A stretch of 64,000 bases of DNA from Tachypleus tridentatus (lineage: Eukaryota; Arthropoda; Merostomata; Xiphosura; Limulidae): assembly GCF_004210375.1 (NCBI RefSeq), contig NC_134834.1, positions 161,653,290 through 161,717,289 on the forward strand. The letters are read 5' to 3'. Shown here piece after piece: positions 55,011-64,000 of this stretch. Position 1 is the stretch's first letter; the number at the start of each line of letters is the position of its first letter. Position numbers and translations under genes: made by a program. Under the pieces are notes generated by a model. The model had not been told where the DNA came from, did not search any database, and was given only the letters and a program-made list of their open reading frames with translations.

Positions 55011-57439
55011 CACTAATAAACAAAAGAAGGTTGAATGTGCAGCAACAGTGACATCTGGAGGAGTATCTTGGAAGACTAAGATGCAAATATAGATTATTTT
55101 GAAAATGCGACGTTTCTTCCCTGTTCCAGGGAGAGCCATGTTCAAATTGACTTCTTCACCCCCTCCTGTTCTGTTGTAACTTGTATTCTTCTCATTTGGT
55201 GTGTTGACTTGTGTATTTTTTACATTGTTGTTCACTTTTCTCTTGCATGTCTCAGTTTAAGAGCCATACCCATGTATTTTTTCTGTTCTGTTTATTGTGC
55301 ACACTTATTTTCTTGTATTGTCGTGTCTTGTAAAGCTCGTGAACTGTTGTGTTATGCACAGTATTACATCTATGAAGTACTTTTTGGCGATGTTTATGCT
55401 GAGTGTGAATGCAGTCTACTCGAATTTTGATATTGTCTTAAACTGTTTTTTGACAGCTTCAGTAATTTGGTTTGATGTCTGTTTTACTCTTCTAGTTGTT
55501 GCATGTTTGCTGCAGTGTGACGGTTTATTATATCTATTTTAATGTTTAATCTATAATGCGAAATTCCCGTCTATTCACTGAAGTTTTACAACGTTCTCGA
55601 GTGTAATAATCAACAATGTGTGTATCTCAGAACGGCTGTTATGGGTATTAACACTTTTATAGATAAGGAGAGAACAATGAACTACATAATTTTTATATTT
55701 AACTCAGTTTTAGACTATTTGATATTGTAATACGTAACAAATGAAATTAGTCCTAAGCATTTCTAACTAATTAATTTCTGTATTAGATAAAATATAAATT
55801 AAGGCCACGATAAACTCAGACTATTTTTATCCTTATTTAACTCGGAAAGCATTGAAAAGCATATTTTACGTACAACGCTCTGGCTGTAATTAAACTCATG
55901 AAAAATATTAGAAACATCTGGAACAGTTCACGTTGTGCGCGACTTTTACGCAATAACGAACGAAGTTCATAATTCGCATATTACTATACAAAATACACAA
56001 ATAAAAGCTATTTTTCAGGCAGGTACGAAAATTTCGTGAAACATTAGCAGTAAAAGTATTTTACCACAAGATTTACAAAAGAAACTTCACAATAAATACA
56101 GTTAAATAATTTTATCACGAAAGGCTACTTATTAACAGCCACCCAGTTTAAAAGTTAAAATTACTAAGAGATAGGAAAACAATGTTACTCTCCTTATGTA
56201 CCATAAAACTGCTTTTGGCAATTTAAACTATAAAACCAGTCACGAACCACGTTCACGTTATATACATAACAAAATTACCTGACGAGTCTTAACAGGTAAA
56301 AACTTTTAACAGTTTGATGTTTCATTTAGAGAAAAGCTCTGTTAAACGTAGGTAATCGAATCCTACTTTGCGGCATTATTACTCAAGAAACTTCTGCTAG
56401 TCAACAAATGTGCATTTTTGTTTTTGTGAAATGAAAATAAACAATTACATGTACTCAGATTGTCTTGGGAATTTCGAGGAATAAGATTTGTTTATAATTT
56501 TCTGTGAAGTATTGTCAACTTTAAAAATAAAGCATGTTATTTACACTTCGACAAGTGTCACAGCGTTACTATACGACTTAAATTCATTAAGACGAAGAAC
56601 TAATGTTTAGCGAATAATTATTTTTTCTTTGAATACAATGAAACTTGTGTTTTCTGTGACCTGAGTAAAATTTATGTGCGATAAAATATAAATGTGACTA
56701 AGATTCGAGTGCTAAATGTTTATACTTCTGGATATAAAACATTAACATAAACACCCTAAGGTAAAAGTCAAGAATTAAGCACTCGGTGTCCAATGCTAGT
56801 GCTAAGGTGAACATTATATCAATTTTGTTAAAACTAAATCTTAGCGATTTATTTACTTCATAATTGTGGAAAGAGATAAATAAAAAAGCTCGTTACGGTT
56901 GAAATCATTAAACGAACACTCAGTTACAAGTTTTTTTCAATTTAATGTCGTATTACTGATAAATTTTTATAGTAATTTTTTTACAACTAATTTTTCTAAA
57001 ATTATACGATTTTGCTAAAAATTACTGAAAAAATTAACGTAAAACACTTTTACATTCTCATAAAAAGAGTAATTGTTTTCAATTACAGGAGTTACGTGTA
57101 CTTAGCATTTATGTTCGTAATATTACGTCTGTGTATCCATTACGTATATCTATAAAAATAAATCGACACACTTGAGATAAACACCTTTTATTAGGTAGCT
57201 TTCTTCTAATATACAAACACTTATTGTAGTTAGTGTTTACACTCACACGAACACCAGAAAGATTATGAACTAGAACACGTTTATTTATTATGTTTCCACA
57301 ATACATTCTACTGCAAGAATATTTTGCCCTACAACATCAGTAACTTCCGAGTGACCGTAGGAAAAAAAACACACTAGTTTTTTAACACCGAATAAAAAAA
57401 TGTTTACAGACAAAGTTTAGAAGAAAAATAAATCAAGAC
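55011..57439. other. interval without a recognised gene
   Basis: Holds a short Penelope-like terminal fragment at 55624-55676 (ACGGCTGTTATGGGTATTAA). Open frames of 60-80 codons near 55209-55542 and 57109-57306 match nothing I know. This is the longest stretch in the right half with few repeats. Confidence 0.45.
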
Positions 57440-57463
57440 CATGAGAAAACAAAAATAAATTTT

Positions 57464-58011
57464 TTATTTGTAAACTTTTACAACAGCATAAAACATTTTG
57501 TACAACAATTTACAGATCTTACATACCCCATTCACGTGAACAACCTAGCAACAACTTAGATTACATGGTGTGTACTTTGTAAATTAAATACATGCCTTGA
57601 TCTGATCATGTACGCTGAATTTTAGCAGCAAATTACAAGAGAACTTACAAAAACTCGTGTGATATATACTTCATGTTCTTGAGCACACAATTACTTTTGT
57701 ATACCTACAAAATGTTATGTTACAAACTCTTCATTCTTTCAATACACTATCAATTTTTCTGTACGCTGTCGTGTAAGTGCTTTATTATACAAATGTTTGG
57801 ATAATTTCATTCAATACTTACAATCCGTCATAAAAGGATATCACAATGAAGTAAGAAATACAATTTAAGTGTCTCATTTTGATGTACAGGCTGATAGGGA
57901 TTACACCCTATACACATTATGTATTACTTGAGGAGGTTGGGTATATATGGATCAGATGACATTCAGGGATCTGCTTGCATAAAAAGCATTTATGATATGC
58001 ATAAAGACTTT
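57464..58011 (-). other. PCF11 3' UTR with candidate polyadenylation signal
   Basis: About 550 bp follow the stop codon. An AATAAA-like site on the - strand lies near 57463-57468. The end point is inferred, not shown. Confidence 0.45.
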
Positions 58012-61000
58012 CTACATAATGCTACAGAGTCCTGAAAGTTCTGTGCCTCTAAGAACTGGAGGTAAGACTGTAAATCGTGGATCGGGTGGTGGTGGATGAA
58101 ATTCATCATCCGACTGAGGTTCTTCGGATTCTGACTTTGCTGTGGTAGCTTCATTGCTTGCTGGAGGAGGAGATGGTTGAGCTATACTTTCTGCCTTGAC
58201 TTTCATTACAATGCCTCCTGATTGCAGTACAACCATTTTTGATTCAGGTTTGGGTTGCTCTATTTCTACACTTGGTTCTTCAGTTTTCATCTGGATATCT
58301 CTAGTTTGTTCGAGTTCTACCCTAGCAATAATACTCTCAAGCTTAGCTTCTGGATCATTTGGATCTAGCACTTCTGCAGGCTTTTCATCCTCTTCTTGAT
58401 TTGTTTCTTCCTTAGGCTCTGAATCATTTACTCCATTAATAACTTTTTCTCCTTCTGTGACTACATTTACCTCTTCTGTGTCTATAGAAGATTCTTCTTC
58501 TTTTACTTTCACATCTTCGGTAATCTCCGACTTCTCTTCTTCAACAGCTACAGGTTCTGTTTTAACAATCACTTGTGTTTCAGAGGAATCCTCACTTTTT
58601 ACTAGGCAGGGTGGCTGACTTTCAGTTGGTGTTTCAGGAACTTCGGATGTCTTTGAAAATACCAATAAACAACGAAATAAACAACCCAAATTAGCCAAAA
58701 ACTCTGTGATCACTTATTATTTGTTAAATATATACATAATACTCACACTAAGTAATTAAACAAAAGTTTCCTGTTTATTAACCTTAGATGGCTAAAGTAT
58801 CTAGGCTTCAAAGGCAATAACCCATATTTTACAATTATGCACAATGAAACAAAAATTGTATGATCTGTGATGACGAGAAAACCCATTTGTAGAGAAAATT
58901 ATATTGAAAAACGACTGGTATGGGTAGAGAAAGCACTAATAGACTACAAGTGCTTTCTCCACCAATACCAGCTGTTTTTTAATGTATAAAAATTGTATCA
59001 ATCTACTATAATATTATTGTGAATACAGAATTTTATGACCAATGTCACTAATATACCAAAACATACAAAAATTACATTTGCATAATAGAAATCATCTAGT
59101 CTAGACCAAGTTGTAACGTTACATAACAATACTGTTGATAGTAATAAGAGGACAATAATGCAAAAGGTTACTGAAATTAGGATAAAGAATAATAAAAGGG
59201 TGTAAAATATTTTCTTTGTGACATGTATAACCATAGTTGAACAAATCTGGTATCTTCTACACTGATCATGTGAACAACTTAAATGTAATACAGTAATATT
59301 TTTATGACAGCTTAAACTTTTCCACCCTACTGTATATAACTGAGAATGTAGTAAAAAACTTTAGTTACTACTTGTTTTGGTTTTTATTAGTACAAATGCT
59401 AGTTAGTGAAACTTTTCTAATACATTTTAACAGAAAAGTCAATTACCTTCTTGAAGTCTTCATAGCAAAGTGGATGGTAAACCTAAAACCATGGAAATAA
59501 AATGTACATTAGTCTTCTTTTGTTCTCAACATCATTTTATTAAAAGTCTAGACCGACCTACTTTTATTAACATTCACTGTCATTTTGTATAATCATGAAG
59601 AGGTATTACTTTTGAATCTTCCCAAAGTTTACCAGTTTCAAATACCTAATGAAACAATAAAACAGTGCCATTTTTTATGCATCAAAAATAAATCTGGTAC
59701 TGAGAATGCTGTTTATCTATAACTTTGGAAAGACTAAATAATAATGATATGAGTTTCAATCCCAACATAGATTACAAAATAAAGTTACCTTCTCGTCAAC
59801 ACGTACAGCATCTCTGAGGTGCCACTCCTCATCTTCTTCTACCCAGAATAACTGAAATGCTTCGTTACAAACAAAACAGCTCTGAAATATAAAATAACCA
59901 ATGTTAAACCTTATAGCACAAAAAGAGAAATCTCAAAATTCCTCGACAGGAGAACTCTTATTTTCTTCAACTGATTTCAGGCAAAACTTTTTCCTTTCAA
60001 AAGGTCAATCTTCATTTAAAAAGAAAATGTAAATATACACATTTTTCCTAAAAAAAAGTTAAACACCCAACCTTAAAGCACTTAGCCTATGTGGCTAGAA
60101 AATATTTTTTAAGTAATAATATGTTAAAAACGGATTATAAAAAATAGGCACATAGTTATTGTTAGAGCACATCTCTAGATGTTAATTATATTTCACTTAC
60201 ATTTTCTGCCTCATTTGCTGAAGCTGTAACACTTGGGAGTTCACTCAACTCATTAGTCTGATAAATTTCTTCTTCAGTTTGCTGCTCAAAAAAGCTTCGT
60301 GCTGCAATAGAAAAGTAAGGGTTGGAAATTGTCAGAATATTACATCTTAATCCTAAAAATGATTCCAATCCCTCCAAACCATATACCAAAGTTGCAAAAA
60401 AAATATTAGAGAAGCATTTAAACTTTATAAAGAAGCTTGATATTCATCACAAAATAACCTTTGTTTACTAATACATCAATACTATATCCATTTTATGAAA
60501 TAAAATATTTCAACTTGGCATTAGGTATAGTTCTATTTCAGCCTTCAACACAACTATATTGTGTTCATTAACCTTCCATGATGGGTTTGGTATACGCGAG
60601 TTCATCTACACACTTCATATATTAAATATTTGCATTGTAACTTTTGACACAATGTGTATCTTCATAAAATTTGGTAGATTTCAGTAAAAAATTAAGTTTT
60701 GTCCCTAACAGATCAGATTTTTACTGAACATTTGTTTGTGAAAATAGAGATTTTTGTTACTAGTTTGAGTGCAGGATAATGTCAAATTATGATTATAAGA
60801 ACTTCTTTGTTTGAAAAATCTCATTATTTTTGTAATCTCTAAAACCCACTAAATACATTTCAACTGTTTGTTTTCACTAAGATTTTATATTTTATGTTAT
60901 TTTCTATACCCTATTTCTGGGGTCTCACTTCACCAACTTCTTAACCATCATATAAAATAAGTATGAATTATGCTTTTTTCGTGAAGTGAATACATATTAT

Positions 61001-63288
61001 GACAAATACAAATATTTAGTCATTAATGCAGTGCACTTGCACTCATGTTGTGTATCCAATAATATAAAAGTGACCTTTAGTCTTCTTTGTCCTATAGTGA
61101 ACTAGTGTTTTGTAATATAGACACATTTCAATTATTATACATTATGTATATAGATTACTACTATTTATAAATAAATAAATTTTTTCTTAAAATATAAAAC
61201 AATAAATCAAAAATTAAAGCAAACAATTATCTCTTCTCATTATGACCTTTGAACTCAGTTGTAGTTGGACGTAGGTTGCTAAGCATTTCAAAATTTCACA
61301 TGTGGACAAAACTATAGACTTCGAATTTTGATATCATAAACACCTAATTTTGAACTGTGCTGCATTCAACATACTACGTGACTCACTTGAATCTGTATTT
61401 AGGTGGGTTCTTTTAATAATGACGTTTAAACTAAAATATCAACTCATATATAATATTAAAGTTTTAATTATAATCTACAATTTGATTCAACACTTACTGA
61501 CATAAATTCATAAAATAGTAGTTCAACAAAATTTAAGACAAATGCAAAGACATGGCCTTTCACTCTTTGACCCATCATGAAAGGGTTAAAAACATTACAA
61601 TATTATTCTTAATATGTCATTGTGACAGTTACTTTCAAGAGTAACATTTAATACATATGAAACAATAAAAATACAGCCATTATAAACACTAAATACAGCC
61701 ACTTCTCCACCTGTTTGCCAAAATTGCAGGAATATTTATGTAAATAGTTGTTTAATTAAAAATACTAGTCAAATTGAACAAAACTAGTGCAAAATCTTCT
61801 AAAGAAACCAAAAGCAGGTGAGACATTTCATAAATGTTTCACTACTACCTTTGAACAGATTTCATTTTTATACATGTTGAAAGCAATTCTTATATATCAC
61901 ACTGAAATTATATGTTCCACTGAATAAAAAAAAACAGTTTCATTAGTTTTGAATATGCTTTCATCTGATGGGGTAATATTAGAATTTCATACACAAATAT
62001 ACATAAAACAATGTGATGCCTTCTTCTTTCATTGTGATAATAGCTGAATTTCTTCATAGGTAAAATATATGTTTGTATGAAATAATTTTATAGTTATAGA
62101 AAAAACTGCTTTATGGAAATAATTGAGACTGATCATGTTACCTCCTTCTTCCAAATCAGCAATTTCCTCAAACTGAATCCAGTCCTTAAAACAAACAAAA
62201 ACAAAATTATTAGACTGTATACCTACTAAGTAGTTTTCAGCAATTAATCTTTAAAAGTGCATCAGATAATAACTTTCTCCATGTACACAGTGAGTACAAT
62301 AGTTCTGTGGTAAGAAGGATCTATTGGTTAAAAAACAGGTAAAACATCAGTTGCACTAATAACTAAAACAAATATTTTGTCTGTATAAAATGTCAAGTTA
62401 TAGCTAACATTATCACCACAAACAATAATGATGAATATAACAGATCTATACATAAATTTTGAAACAATTTTATTATAAAGTTTAAAAATACATTGCTGAA
62501 AAGTCATTTGTATAGATTTGTTTGTATGTATTCAAAAGGTTTTAGCTATAGAAGTAATTTGGTTGATTTTGAACTAAACCATTTAGAAAAATACTTTCAC
62601 TGGGTCTTTCAGGATTTGATGTATTTACAGTTACAGTTCAAAGCAAAGAAAGCCTCAGAAGATTAATATGTTGAATGATATATACTCATGTAACCTTTAG
62701 AGCTTTTATAATCTGCCACAACTGAGGACAATTAGTTTTTTAAACTTACCACTAAAATTAATTATTCCAAATGTAATTAAATGTTTATAATGTACTTACC
62801 TCTACATCATAAAACCACTTCCTAGAAAATGCTTTCTTCACTCCATCTTTCTCCCTTCTATTAACTCGAAAGTGCCAATCAAGATGCCTACTATACTTTT
62901 CATGCTGGTCCTCAGTAAACCGTAAACCACATGAAGCACATTGTGTTCCTTTATGTAAACTGCTAATCACACCTGGGTGATGACTAGAATAACAAAAATC
63001 ATACCAACTTGATTTTCACTAATGTTTTTAAGAAATGATTTATCTCTTAAATAAATAACAAGCACATGTCAAAAAGGTCACTCTGTCTTTCCAAAGCTCA
63101 ATCATATTATTTACCATAATTACAACTCATTTTTGTTTACATATTAATAACTTTTGAAAATCTCTCTTAAAGTCATTTCTCAAGTTTCCCAATTTATTAA
63201 TTACTGTTTTTCATACACCATTTACCACCTTTTACTTTTCACACACTGAAAATTAGTCTTACCAGTAATATCCTCAATCAAAATGGAC
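58012..63288 (-). CDS. PCF11: PCF11, pre-mRNA cleavage complex II subunit, C-terminal part
   Basis: Seven exons in transcript order: 63288-63263, 62972-62800, 62184-62142, 60301-60201, 59881-59789, 59482-59447 and 58650-58012 (TAG 58014-58012). All have GT/AG ends and consistent phases. Pcf11 links RNA polymerase II termination to 3'-end cleavage; its N-terminal CTD-interaction domain would lie past the right edge. The 173-nt exon gives a C2H2-type finger (CASCGLRF, then HLDWHFRVNRREKD and KWFYDVE). The 43-nt exon gives DWIQFEEIADLEE, which lies beside the Clp1-binding region in the family. Exons 59881 and 59482 give the second finger: SCFVCNEAFQLFW, EEWHLRDAVRVDEK and VYHPLCYEDF. The last exon is a 212-codon acidic, Pro/Glu-rich tail ending LSGLCSIM. 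The 26-nt first exon is supported only by phase and splice sites. Two decayed copies of the finger exons lie downstream. Confidence 0.93.
58862..58985. mobile_element. Penelope-like terminal remnant forming a hairpin (PCF11 last intron)
   Basis: GTGATGACGAGAAAACCCAT starts as in the other terminal pieces. CTGGTATGGG..AGAAAGCACT at 58916-58941 pairs with AGTGCTTTCT..ACCAGCTG at 58949-58974. Confidence 0.6.
60568..61589 (-). mobile_element. piggyBac-type non-autonomous element, copy 3, with TTAA on both sides
   Basis: Complete element in a PCF11 intron: TTAA at 60568-60571 and 61586-61589, with ends CCTTCCATGATGGGT and, inverted, CCCTTTCATGATGGGT. About 1014 bp lie between, without coding capacity. 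The sequence matches LAMTOR1-intron copies 1 and 2 in the opposite orientation. Confidence 0.85.
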
Positions 63289-64000
63289 CTAAAATGTTCC
63301 ATGCAGTCATTATAGTTTCTATAAATTCCCATGAAACACATTTCAGTAACTTACTTTGCACCTCCTACTCATTTCCAATTTACCTCAAAAGATAAGTCTT
63401 TTTGTAATACTTTTGTGATTTATCTGGCTTTTTTTTAAACATTTGATTTCTTAGTACTACAATCCTTCATACCATACAGAATGTGCTTTTGCCAATGACA
63501 AAGAATTTATTATGTACATTCTCTGTTTTACTACACCACAATTTCGAAAAGGTCTTGCTGTTTTTTAAAGTGCTTGTAAAAAAACTAATGTTTCACAGTA
63601 TAATGTTATTATTATTTACGATTTCATAAATAAAAATGATAAACTACTGATATTCTAGATCAAACTTTACCTGTGTTAAAATATTGAAAAGTATAAAGTT
63701 GTAAAAAATAGCAAAATCATGAAATAAAGATATGAAATCTCTACCAAGGAAGTGATGAAACAATTTTACAATCTGAGAGTGGATGTTTTTTAAAGTCCAA
63801 GTTTCAATAATATATTATTACTTTTTATGTTTTTTTAAAACTAATTATAAATATTGTCTGTAAAAGACTGTTTATTCTAACTTAATGATTCTAAAAATGC
63901 ACCACTTGTATGAGTACATCAATGAACCTGGATTTTCATTTTACCAATATTCTATTTATCCAACTATTATCCTAATATGCTATTCATTTTCTCCTCCTAT
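63289..64000. other. right-edge interval, PCF11 intron
   Basis: No convincing exon. A possible acceptor on the - strand near 63670-63680 was weighed and not called. PCF11 should continue beyond the edge. Confidence 0.4.

Noticed and set aside
55209-55542. Cys-rich, hydrophobic overlapping open frames as a small secreted or membrane protein
   Set aside because: Two frames are open over the same DNA, with no signal-peptide pattern I trust and no splice support.
58196-58399. Ser-rich open frame on the + strand
   Set aside because: It is antisense to the acidic terminal exon of PCF11.
63660-63690. Further PCF11 exon upstream of the microexon
   Set aside because: An acceptor-like site exists, but no open exon with a donor and family resemblance follows.

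Overview
This is a eukaryotic, AT-rich, intron-rich window. Two repeat families carry tRNA-like heads with RNA polymerase III A and B boxes, and the mobile elements (piggyBac, Tc1/mariner, Jockey-type LINE, Penelope-like, Ty3) are typical of arthropods. The commonest SINE (about 20 copies, roughly 265 bp) looks like one I associate with horseshoe crab genomes. I therefore favour a chelicerate arthropod, probably Xiphosura; this rests on memory and was not tested.

Three host genes are recognisable. (1) A multi-repeat beta-thymosin gene on the + strand (8587-24458) has a 130-nt first coding exon, three module exons of exactly 114 nt with phase-1 introns, and a short last exon. The third module carries an in-frame TAA. 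(2) LAMTOR1, the membrane anchor of the lysosomal Ragulator complex, is complete on the + strand (32541-40373, five exons, 166 aa). (3) The 3' part of PCF11, a subunit of the pre-mRNA cleavage/polyadenylation machinery, lies on the - strand (58012-63288, seven exons seen). Its 5' part lies beyond the right edge.

Layout: 1-1402 is an uninterrupted piggyBac transposase (- strand, cut by the left edge) whose upstream side carries a TATA-like element and a long array of alternating TTC/GAA units at 5-bp spacing. 2-8.5 kb holds SINEs and a solo LTR. 8.6-24.6 kb is the thymosin gene, whose introns hold foldback elements, a Ty3 remnant with LTR and polypurine tract, a hairpin, a 15 x 85-bp minisatellite, and a mariner MITE beside a decayed transposase. 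24.9-26.0 kb is a second, decayed piggyBac. 27.7-31.7 kb is a degenerate Jockey-like LINE with a nested SINE. 32.5-40.4 kb is LAMTOR1. 41.6-42.7 kb is a Tc1 pseudogene. 43-54.3 kb alternates a diverged ~420-bp satellite with two decayed copies of PCF11 3' exons, one of them hit by a head-to-head Penelope-like element. 55-57.4 kb shows no recognisable gene. 57.5-63.3 kb is PCF11.

The host genes are not functionally linked by anything visible. The strongest leads are the heat-shock-element-like promoter of the intact piggyBac gene, the in-frame stop inside a conserved thymosin module, and the satellite-linked duplication of PCF11 zinc-finger exons downstream of PCF11 itself.
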